DNA of 64,000 nucleotides from Euptelea pleiosperma (Eukaryota; Streptophyta; Magnoliopsida; Ranunculales; Eupteleaceae): assembly GCA_035048495.1 (NCBI GenBank), contig JASUTR010000103.1:186001-250000 (forward strand), written 5' to 3'. Below are positions 13,183 through 24,840 of this stretch, one piece after another. The stretch's first letter is position 1. Every line of letters begins with the position of its first letter. The notes beneath the pieces were generated by a model. It was not told the origin of the DNA, made no database searches, and saw nothing but the letters and a program-made list of their open reading frames with translations. The position numbers and the translations under genes are program-made.

Positions 13183-16014
13183 AGACTATAACTTGTGACT
13201 TTTTCGCAACCGAACCTTGTAATTAGACTCGAATTCTTCCATTACTATTGTTTCAACACATTTGAAGTGTTGGAACAAGATTCGGGACAGTCGAAACAAG
13301 TTAGCTCCATTCGTGCGTGAACGTTTCAAATTAGACTCAGTTTGTGTGTTACATTCCGAGGCCTATAACTTGTGACTTTTTCGTAACCGGACCTCGTAAT
13401 TAGACTCGAATTCTACCATTACAATTGTTTCAACACAATTGAAGTGTTGGAACAAGATTTATCACTGTCAAAACAAGTTAGCTCCATCCGTTCGTCAACG
13501 TCTCAAATTGGACTCAGTTTTTATGTTACATTCCGAAGCCTATAACTTGTGAATTTTTCGCAACCGAACCTCGTAATTAGACTCGAATTCTTCCATTACT
13601 ATTGTTTCAACACATTTGAAGTGTTGGAACAAGATTTGGGACAGTCGAAACAAGTTAGCTCCATCCGTGCGTGAACGTCTCAAATTGGACTCAGTTTGTG
13701 TGTTACATTCCGAAGCCTATAACTTGTGACGTTTTCGCAACCGGACCTCGTAATTAGACTCGAATTCTTCCATTACAATTGTTTCAACAAATTTGAAGTG
13801 TTTGAACAAGATTTATGACTGTCGAAACAAGTTAGCTCCTTCCGTGCGTCAACGTCTCAAATTGGACTCAGTTTGTGTGTTACAATCCAAAGCCTATAAC
13901 TTGTGACTTTTTCGCAACCGGACCTCTTAATTGGACTCAAACTCTACCATTACTATTGTTGCAACACATTTCAAGTGTTGAAACAAGATTCGTGACAGTC
14001 AAAACAAGTTAGCTCCATCCGTGCGTCAACGTCTCAAATTGGACTCAGTTTGTGTGTTACATTCCGAAGCCTATAACTTGTGACTTTTTCGCAATCGGAC
14101 CTCGTAATTGAACTCAAACTCTTCCATTATTATTGTTTCAACACATTTGAAGTATTGGAACAAGATTCGGGTTAGGCGAAACAAGTTAGCTCCATCCGTG
14201 CGTCAACGTCTCAAATTGGATTCAGTTTGTGTGTTACATTCCGAAGCCTATAACTTGTGACTTTTTCGCAACCGGACCTCGTAATTAGACTCAAACTCTT
14301 CCATTACTATTGTTGCAACACATTTGAAGTGTTGAAACAAGATTCCTGACAGTCAAAACAAGTTAGCTCCTTCCGTGCGTCAACGTCTCAAATTGGACTG
14401 AGTTTGTGTGTTACATTCCGAAGCCTATAACTTGTGACTTTTTCGCAACCGGACCTCGTAATTGGACTCAAACTCTTCCATTATTATTGTTTCAACACAT
14501 TTGAAGTATTGGAACAAGATTCGGGATAGGCGAAACAAGTTAGCTCCATCCGTGCGTCAACGTCTCAAATTGGACTCAGTTTGTGTGTTACATTCCGAAG
14601 CCTATAACTTGTGACTTTTTCGCAACCGAACCTGGTAATTAGACTCGAATTCTTCCATTACTATTGTTTCAACACATTTGAAGTGTTGGAACAAGATTCG
14701 TGACAGTCGAAACAAGTTAGCTCCATCCGTGCGTGAACGTTTCAAATTAGACTCAGTTTGTGTGTTACATTCCGAGGCCTATAACTTGTGACTTTTTCGC
14801 AACCGGACCTCGTAATTAGACTCGAATTCTTCCATTACAATTGTTTCAACACAATTGAAGTGTTGGAACAAGATTTATCACTGTCGAAACAAGTTAGCTC
14901 CATCCGTTCGTCAACGTCTCAAATTGGACTCAATTTGTATGTTACATTCCGAAGCCTATAACTTGTGACTTTTTCGCAACCGAACCTCGTAATTAGACTC
15001 GAATTCTTCCATTACTATTGTTTCAACACATTTGAAGTGTTGGAACAAGATTTGGGACAGTCGAAACAAGTTAGCTCCATCCATGCGTGAACGTCTCAAA
15101 TTGGACTCAGTTTGTGTGTTACATTCCGAAGCCTATAACTTGTGACTTTTTCGCAACCGGACCTCGTAATTAGACTCGAATTCTTCCATTACAATTGTTT
15201 CAACAAATTTGAAGTGTTTGAACAAGATTTATGACTGTCGAAACAAGTTAGCTCCTTCCGTGCGTCAACGTCTCAAATTGGACTCAGTTTGTGTGTTACA
15301 ATCCGAAGCCTATAACTTGTGACTTTTTCGCAATCGGACCTCGTAATTGGACTCAAACTCTTCCATTATTATTGTTTCAACACATTTGAAGTATTGGAAC
15401 AAGATTCGGGATAGAAGAAACAAGTTAGCTCCATCCGTGCGTCAACGTCTCCAATTGGACTCAGTTTGTGTGTTACATTCCGAAGCCTATAACTTGTGAC
15501 TTTTTCGCAATCGGACCTCGTAATTGAACTCAAACTCTTCCATTATTCTTGTTTCAACACATTTGAAGTATGGGAACAAGATTCGGGTTAGGCGAAACAA
15601 GTTAGCTCCATCCGTGCGTCAACGTCTCATATTGGACTCAGTTTGAGTGCTACATTCCGAAGCCTATAACTTGTGACTTTTTCGCAACCGGACCTCGTAA
15701 TTAGACTCGAATTCTTCCATTACAATTGTTTCAACACATTTGAAGTGTTGGAACAAGATTTATCACTGTCGAAACAAGTTAGCTCCATCCGTGCGTCAAC
15801 GTCTCAAATTGGACTCAGTTTGTATGTTACATTCCGAAGCCTATAACTTGTGACTTTTTCGCAACCGAACCTCGTAATTAGACTCGAATTCTTCCATTAC
15901 TATTGTTTCAACACATTTGAAGTGTTGGAACAAGATTTGGGACAGTCGAAACAAGTTAGCTCCATCCGTGCGTGAACGTCTCAAATTGGACTCAGTTTGT
16001 GTGTTACATTCCGA
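13183..16014 (+). repeat. 16-mer HOR, unit 3 (2832 bp)
   Basis: Same order and length as units 1 and 2. It differs from them and agrees with unit 4 at several sites: CAGTTTTTATGTT near 13514 (units 1-2 read CAGTTTGTATGTT) and GTGCGTCAACG near 14022 (units 1-2 read GTGCATCAACG). Units 3 and 4 are therefore the closest pair. Confidence 0.93.
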
Positions 16015-18782
16015 AGACTATAACTTGTGACTTTTTCGCAACCGAACCTTGTAATTAGACTCGAATTCTTCCATTACTATTGTTTCAACACATTTGAAGT
16101 GTTGGAACAAGATTCGGGACAGTCGAAACAAGTTAGCTCCATTCGTGCGTGAACGTTTCAAATTAGACTCAGTTTGTGTGTTACATTCCGAGGCCTATAA
16201 CTTGTGACTTTTTCGTAACCGGACCTCGTAATTAGACTCGAATTCTACCATTACAATTGTTTCAACACAATTGAAGTGTTGGAACAAGATTTATCACTGT
16301 CAAAACAAGTTAGCTCCATCCGTTCGTCAACGTCTCAAATTGGACTCAGTTTTTATGTTACATTCCGAAGCCTATAACTTGTGAATTTTTCGCAACCGAA
16401 CCTCGTAATTAGACTCGAATTCTTCCATTACTATTGTTTCAACACATTTGAAGTGTTGGAACAAGATTTGGGACAGTCGAAACAAGTTAGCTCCATCCGT
16501 GCGTGAACGTCTCAAATTGGACTCAGTTTGTGTGTTACATTCCGAAGCCTATAACTTGTGACGTTTTCGCAACCGGACCTCGTAATTAGACTCGAATTCT
16601 TCCATTACAATTGTTTCAACAAATTTGAAGTGTTTGAACAAGATTTATGACTGTCGAAACAAGTTAGCTCCTTCCGTGCGTCAACGTCTCAAATTGGACT
16701 CAGTTTGTGTGTTACAATCCAAAGCCTATAACTTGTGACTTTTTCGCAACCGGACCTCTTAATTGGACTCAAACTCTACCATTACTATTGTTGCAACACA
16801 TTTCAAGTGTTGAAACAAGATTCGTGACAGTCAAAACAAGTTAGCTCCATCCGTGCGTCAACGTCTCAAATTGGACTCAGTTTGTGTGTTACATTCCGAA
16901 GCCTATAACTTGTGACTTTTTCGCAATCGGACCTCGTAATTGAACTCAAACTCTTCCATTATTATTGTTTCAACACATTTGAAGTATTGGAACAAGATTC
17001 GGGTTAGGCGAAACAAGTTAGCTCCATCCGTGCGTCAACGTCTCAAATTGGATTCAGTTTGTGTGTTACATTCCGAAGCCTATAACTTGTGACTTTTTCG
17101 CAACCGGACCTCGTAATTAGACTCAAACTCTTCCATTACTATTGTTGCAACACATTTGAAGTGTTGAAACAAGATTCCTGACAGTCAAAACAAGTTAGCT
17201 CCTTCCGTGCGTCAACGTCTCAAATTGGACTGAGTTTGTGTGTTACATTCCGAAGCCTATAACTTGTGACTTTTTCGCAACCGGACCTCGTAATTGGACT
17301 CAAACTCTTCCATTATTATTGTTTCAACACATTTGAAGTATTGGAACAAGATTCGGGATAGGCGAAACAAGTTAGCTCCATCCGTGCGTCAACGTCTCAA
17401 ATTGGACTCAGTTTGTGTGTTACATTCCGAAGCCTATAACTTGTGACTTTTTCGCAACCGAACCTGGTAATTAGACTCGAATTCTTCCATTACTATTGTT
17501 TCAACACATTTGAAGTGTTGGAACAAGATTCGTGACAGTCGAAACAAGTTAGCTCCATCCGTGCGTGAACGTTTCAAATTAGACTCAGTTTGTGTGTTAC
17601 ATTCCGAGGCCTATAACTTGTGACTTTTTCGCAACCGGACCTCGTAATTAGACTCGAATTCTTCCATTACAATTGTTTCAACACAATTGAAGTGTTGGAA
17701 CAAGATTTATCACTGTCGAAACAAGTTAGCTCCATCCGTTCGTCAACGTCTCAAATTGGACTCAATTTGTATGTTACATTCCGAAGCCTATAACTTGTGA
17801 CTTTTTCGCAACCGAACCTCGTAATTAGACTCGAATTCTTCCATTACTATTGTTTCAACACATTTGAAGTGTTGGAACAAGATTTGGGACAGTCGAAACA
17901 AGTTAGCTCCATCCATGCGTGAACGTCTCAAATTGGACTCAGTTTGTGTGTTACATTCCGAAGCCTATAACTTGTGACTTTTTCGCAACCGGACCTCGTA
18001 ATTAGACTCGAATTCTTCCATTACAATTGTTTCAACAAATTTGAAGTGTTTGAACAAGATTTATGACTGTCGAAACAAGTTAGCTCCTTCCGTGCGTCAA
18101 CGTCTCAAATTGGACTCAGTTTGTGTGTTACAATCCGAAGCCTATAACTTGTGACTTTTTCGCAATCGGACCTCGTAATTGGACTCAAACTCTTCCATTA
18201 TTATTGTTTCAACACATTTGAAGTATTGGAACAAGATTCGGGATAGAAGAAACAAGTTAGCTCCATCCGTGCGTCAACGTCTCCAATTGGACTCAGTTTG
18301 TGTGTTACATTCCGAAGCCTATAACTTGTGACTTTTTCGCAATCGGACCTCGTAATTGAACTCAAACTCTTCCATTATTCTTGTTTCAACACATTTGAAG
18401 TATGGGAACAAGATTCGGGTTAGGCGAAACAAGTTAGCTCCATCCGTGCGTCAACGTCTCATATTGGACTCAGTTTGAGTGCTACATTCCGAAGCCTATA
18501 ACTTGTGACTTTTTCGCAACCGGACCTCGTAATTAGACTCGAATTCTTCCATTACAATTGTTTCAACACATTTGAAGTGTTGGAACAAGATTTATCACTG
18601 TCGAAACAAGTTAGCTCCATCCGTGCGTCAACGTCTCAAATTGGACTCAGTTTGTATGTTACATTCCGAAGCCTATAACTTGTGACTTTTTCGCAACCGA
18701 ACCTCGTAATTAGACTCGAATTCTTCCATTACTATTGTTTCAACACATTTGAAGTGTTGGAACAAGATTTGGGACAGTCGAT
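16015..18782 (+). repeat. 16-mer HOR, unit 4, 3' truncated
   Basis: Matches unit 3, including CAGTTTTTATGTT near 16346, up to about 18782. There GTCGAAACAAG becomes GTCGATACAAG and the downstream monomer has CGTCTTAAATTGG, a different variant class. The full unit would end at 18846, so it is about 65 bp short and the 16-mer periodicity ends here. Confidence 0.9.
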
Positions 18783-21700
18783 ACAAGTTAGCTCCATCCG
18801 TGCGTGAACGTCTTAAATTGGACTCAGTTTGTGTGTTACATTCCGAAGCCTATAACTTGTGACTTTTTCGCAACCGGACCGAACCTCGTAATTAGACTCG
18901 AATTCTTCCATTACAATTGTTTCAACACATTTGAAGTGTTGGAACAAGATTCGGGACAGTCGAAACAAGTTAGCTCCATTCGTGCGTGAACGTTTCAAAT
19001 TGGACTCAATTTGTGTGTTACATTCCGAAGCCTATAACTTGTGACTTTTTCGCAATCGGACCTCGTAATTGAACTCAAACTCTTCCATTATTATTGTTTC
19101 AACACATTTGAAGTATTGGAACAAGATTCGGGATAGGCGAAACAAGTTAGCTCCATCCGTGCGTCAACGTCTCAAATTGGACTCAGTTTGTATGTTACAT
19201 TCCGAAGCCTATAACTTGTGACTTTTTCGCAACCGAACCTCGTAATTAGACTCGAATTCTTCCATTACTATTGTTTCAAGACATTTGAAGTGTTGGAAAA
19301 AGATTTGGGACAGTCGATACAAGTTAGCTCCATCCGTGCGTGAACCTCTTAAATTGGACTCAGTTTGTGTGTTACATTCCGAAGCCTATAACTTGTGACT
19401 TTTTCGCAACCGGACCTCGTAATTAGACTCGAATTCTTCCATTACAATTGTTTCAACACATTTGAAGTATTGGAACAAGATTCGGGATAGGAGAAACAAG
19501 TTAGCTCCATCCGTGCGTCAATGTCTCAAATTGGACTCAGTTTGTGTGTTACATTCCGAAGCCTATAACTTGTGACTTTTTCGCAACCGGACCTCGTAAT
19601 TAGACTCGAATTCTTCCATTACAATTGTTTCAACAAATTTGAAGTGTTGGAATAAGATTCGGGACAGTCGAAACAAGTTAGCTCCATCCGTGCGTCAACG
19701 TCTCAAATTGGACTCAGTTTGTGTGTTACATTCTAAAGCCTATAACTTGTGACTTTTTCGCAACCGGACCTCGTAATTAGACTCGAATTCTTCCATTACA
19801 ATTGTTTCAAGAAATTTGAAGCATTTGAAGAAAATTTATGACGGTCGAAACAAGTTAGCTCCATCCGTGCGTCAACGTCTCAAATTGGACTCAGTTTGTG
19901 TGTTACTTTCCGAAGCCTATAACTTGTGACTTTTTCGCAATCGGACCTCGTAATTGGACTCAAACTCTTCCATTATTATTGTTTCAACACATTTGAAGTA
20001 TTGGAACAAGATTCGGGATAGGAGAAAAAAGTTAGCTTCATCCGTGCGTCAACGTCTCAAATTGGAATCAGTTTGTGTGTTACATTCCGAAGCCTATAAC
20101 TTGTGACGTTTTCGCAACCGGACCTCGTAATTAGACTCGAATTCTTCCATTACAATTGTTTCAACAAATTTGAAGTGTTTGAACAAGATTTATGACTGTC
20201 GAAACAAGTTAGCTCCTTCCGTGCGTCAACGTCTCAAATTGGACTCAGTTTATGTGTTACAATCCGAAGCCTATAACTTGTGACTTTTTCGCAACCGGAC
20301 CTCGTAATTGGACTCAAACTCTACCATTACTATTGTTGCAACACATTTCAAGTGTTGAAACAAGATTCGTGACAGTCAAAACAAGTTAGCTCCATCCGTG
20401 CGTCAACGTCTCAAATTGGACTCAGTTTGTGTGTTACATTCCGAAGCCTATAACTTGTGACTTTTTCGCAATCGGACCTCGTAATTGAACTCAAACTCTT
20501 CCATTATTATTGTTTCAACACATTTGAAGTATTGGAACAAGATTCGGGTTAGGCGAAACAAGTTAGCTCCATCCGTGCGTCAACGTCTCAAATTGGATTC
20601 AGTTTGTGTGTTACATTCCGAAGCCTATAACTTGTGACTTTTTCGCAACCGGACCTCGTAATTGGACTCAAACTCTTCCATTACTATTGTTGCAACACAT
20701 TTGAAGTGTTGAAACAAGATTCCTGACAGTCAAAACAAGTTAGCTCCTTCCGTGCGTCAACGTCTCAAATTGGACTGAGTTTGTGTGTTACATTCCGAAG
20801 CCTATAACTTGTGACTTTTTCGCAACCGGACCTCGTAATTGGACTCAAACTCTTCCATTATTATTGTTTCAACACATTTGAAGTATTGGAACAAGATTCG
20901 GGATAGGCGAAACAAGTTAGCTCCATCCGTGCGTCAACGTCTCAAATTGGACTCAGTTTGTGTGTTACATTCCGAAGCCTATAACTTGTGACTTTTTCGC
21001 AACCGAACCTGGTAATTAGACTCGAATTCTTCTATTACTATTGTTTCAACACATTTGAAGTGTTGGAACAAGATTCGTGACAGTCGAAACAAGTTAGCTC
21101 CATCCGTGCGTGAACGTTTCAAATTAGACTCAGTTTGTGTGTTACATTCCGAGGCCTATAACTTGTGACTTTTTCGCAACCGGACCTCGTAATTAGACTC
21201 GAATTCTTCCATTACAATTGTTTCAACACAATTGAAGTGTTGGAACAAGATTTATCACTGTCGAAACAAGTTAGCTCCATCCGTTCGTCAACGTCTCAAA
21301 TTGGACTCAATTTGTATGTTACATTCCGAAGCCTATAGCTTGTGACTTTTTCGCAACCGGACCTCGTAATTAAACTCGAATTCTTCCATTACTATTGTTA
21401 CAGCACATTTGAAGTGTTGGAACAAGATTCGGGACAGTCGAAACAAGTTAGCTCCATCCGTGCGTCAACGTCTCATATTGGACTCAGTTTGTGTGCTACA
21501 TTCCGAAGCCTATAACTTGTGACTTTTTCACAACCGGACCTCGTAATTAGACTCGAATTCTTCCATTACAATTGTTTCAACAAATTTGAAGTGTTGAAAC
21601 AAGATTCGTGACAGTCAAAACAAGTTAGCTCCATCCGTGCTTCAACGTCTCAAATTGGACTCAGTTTGTGTGTTACATTCCGAAGCCTATAACTTGTGAC

Positions 21701-24700
21701 TTTTTCGCAATCGGACCTCGTAATTGGACTCAAACTCTTCCATTATTATTCTTTCAACACATTTGAAGTATTGTAACAAGATTCGGGATAGGAGATACAA
21801 GTTAGCTCCATCCGTGCGTCAACGTCTCAAATTGGACTCAGTTTGTGTGTTACATTCCAAAGCCTATAACTTGTGACTTTTTCGCAATCGGACCTCGTAA
21901 TTGAACTCAAACTCTTCCATTATTATTGTTTCAACACATTTGAAGTATTGGAACAAGATTCGGGTTAGGCGAAACAAATTAGCTCCATCCGTGCGTCAAC
22001 GTCTCATATTGGACTCAGTTTGTGTGCTACATTCCGAAGCCTATAACTTGTGACTTTTTCGCAACCGGACCTCGTAATTAGACTCGAATTCTTCCATTAC
22101 AATTGTTTCAACACATTTGAAGTGTTGGAACAAGATTTATCACTGTAGAAACAAGTTAGCTCCATCCGTGCGTCAACGTCTCAAATTGGACTCAGTTTGT
22201 ATGTTACATTCCGAAGCTATAACTTGTGACTTTTTCGCAACCGAACCTCGTAATTAGACTCGAATTCTTCCATTACTATTGTTTCAAGACATTTGAAGTG
22301 TTGGAACAAGATTTGGGACAGTCGATACAAGTTAGCTCCATCCGTGCGTGAACGTCTTAAATTGGACTCAGTTTGTGTGTTACATTCCGAAGCCTATAAC
22401 TTGTGACTTTTTCGCAACCGGACCTCGTAATTAGACTCGAATTCTTCCATTACAATTGTTTCAACACATTTGAAGTATTAGAACAAGATTCGGGATAGGA
22501 GAAATAAGTTAGCTCCATCCATGCGTCAACGTCTCAAATTGGACTCAATTTGTGTGTTACATTCCGAAGCCTATAACTTGTGACTTTTTCGCAATCGGAC
22601 CTCGTAATTGAACTCAAACTCTTCCATTATTATTGTTTCAACACATTTGAAGTATTGGAACAAGATTCGGGATAGGCGAAACAAGTTAGCTCCATCCGTG
22701 CGTCAACGTCTCAAATTGGACTCAGTTTGTATGTTACATTCCGAAGCCTATAACTTGTGACTTTTTCGCAACCGAACCTCGTAATTAGACTCGAATTCTT
22801 CCATTACTATTGTTTCAAGACATTTGAAGTGTTGGAAAAAGATTTGGGACAGTCGATACAAGTTAGCTCCATCCGTGCGTGAACCTCTTAAATTGGACTC
22901 AGTTTGTGTGTTACATTCCGAAGCCTATAACTTGTGACTTTTTCGCAACCGGACCTCGTAATTAGACTCGAATTCTTCCATTACAATTGTTTCAACACAT
23001 TTGAAGTATTGGAACAAGATTCGGGATAGGAGAAACAAGTTAGCTCCATCCGTGCGTCAATGTCTCAAATTGGACTCAGTTTGTGTGTTACATTCCGAAG
23101 CTTATAACTTGTGACTTTTTCGCAACCGGACCTCGTAATTAGACTCGAATTCTTCCATTACAATTGTTTCAACAAATTTGAAGTGTTGGAATAAGATTCG
23201 GGACAGTCGAAACAAGTTAGTTCCATCCGTGCGTCAACGTCTCAAATTGGACTCAGTTTGTGTGTTACATTCTAAAGCCTATAACTTGTGACTTTTTCGC
23301 AACCGGACCTCGTAATTAGACTCGAATTCTTCCATTACAATTGTTTCAAGAAATTTGAAGCATTTGAAGAAGATTTATGACGGTCGAAACAAGTTAGCTC
23401 CATCCTTGCGTCAACGTCTCAAATTGGACTCAGTTTGTGTGTTACATTCCGAAGCCTATAACTTGTGACTTTTTCGCAATCGGACCTCGTAATTGGACTC
23501 AAACTCTTCCATTATTATTGTTTCAACACATTTGAAGTATTCGAACAAGATTCGGGATAGGAGAAAAAAGTTAGCTTCATCCGTGCGTCAACGTCTCAAA
23601 TTGGACTCAGTTTGTGTGTTACATTCCGAAGCCTATAACTTGTGACTTTTTCGCAATCGGACCTCGTAATTGAACTCAAACTCTTCCATTATTATTGTTT
23701 CAACACATTTGAAGTATTGGAACAAGATTCGGGATAGGCGAAACAAGTTAGCTCCATCCGTGCGTGAACGTCTGAAATTGGATTCAGTTTGTGTGTTACA
23801 TTCCGAAGCCTATAACTTGTGACTTTTTCGCAACCGGACCTCGTAATTGGACTCAAACTCTTCCATTACTATTGTTGCAACACATTTGAAGTATTGAAAC
23901 AATATTCGTAGCAGTCAAAACAAGTTAGCTCCATCCGTGCGTCAACATCTCAAATTGGACTCAGTTTGTGTGTTACATTCCGAAGCCTATAACTTGTGAC
24001 TTTTTCGCAATCGGACCTCGTAATTGGACTCAAACTCTTCCATTATTATTGTTTCAACACATTCGAAGTATTGGAACAAGATTCGCGATAGGCGAAACAA
24101 GTTAGCTCCATCCGTGCGTCAACGTCTCAAATTGGACTCAATTTGTCTGTTACATTCCGAAGCCTATAACTTGTGACTTTTTCGCAACCGAACCTCGTAA
24201 TTAGACTCAAATTCTTCCATTACTATTGTTTCAACACATTTGAAGTGTTGGAATAAGATTCGGGACAGTCGAAAGAAGTTAGCTCCATCCGTGCGTCAAC
24301 GTCTCAAATTGGACTCAGTTTGTGTGTTACATTCTGAAGCCTATAACTTGTGACTTTTTCGCAACCGGACCTCGTAATTAAACTCGAATTCTTCCATTAC
24401 TATTGTTACAGCACATTTGAAGTGTTGGAACAAGATTCGGGACAGTCGAAACAAGTTAGCTCCATCCGTGCGTCAACGTCTCATATTGGACTCAGTTTGT
24501 GTCCTACATTCCGAAGCCTATAACTTGTGACTTTTTCACAACCGGACCTCGTAATTAGACTCGAATTCTTCCATTACAATTGTTTCAACAAATTTGAAGT
24601 GTTGAAACAAGATTCGTAACAGTCAAAACAAGTTAGCTCCATCCGTGCGTCAACGTCTCAAATTGGACTCAGTTTGTGTGTTACATTCCGAAGCCTATAA

Positions 24701-24840
24701 CTTGTGACTTTTTCGCAATCGGACCTCGTAATTGAACTCAAACTCTTCCATTATTATTGTTTCAACACATTTGAAGTATTGGAACAAGATTCGGGTTAGG
24801 CGAAACAAGTTAGCTCCATCCGTGCGTCAACGTCTCCAAT
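18783..24840 (+). repeat. Mosaic satellite domain between the two HORs
   Basis: About 34 monomers without a constant higher-order period. Bases 18994-20104 recur at 22533-23643 (offset 3539 = 20 x 177 minus 1; the missing base is the 1-bp deletion at about 22216). Bases about 20105-21335 follow the 16-mer HOR order (matching 16560-17790). From about 21340, where the rare GCCTATAGCTTG occurs, the order switches to that of 3650-4000 and 6640-7220 (TAATTAAACTCG, TTGTTACAGCAC). The domain is thus assembled from blocks also seen on both sides. Confidence 0.85.
18849..19030 (+). repeat. 182-bp monomer with 5-bp insertion
   Basis: The CCT landmark spacing here is 182 bp instead of 177. The extra bases are GAACC at 18881-18885, giving CAACCGGACCGAACCTCG. 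This joins the two common variants of the block (CCGGACCTCG and CCGAACCTCG) in series, as expected from slipped or unequal exchange between the two variants. It lies about 100 bp after the end of the 16-mer HOR. Confidence 0.85.

Noticed and set aside
18804..18998. Overlapping open frames of about 61 codons on both strands
   Set aside because: They arise because the 5-bp insertion at 18881 shifts the frame of the satellite; they consist wholly of satellite sequence with no motif.
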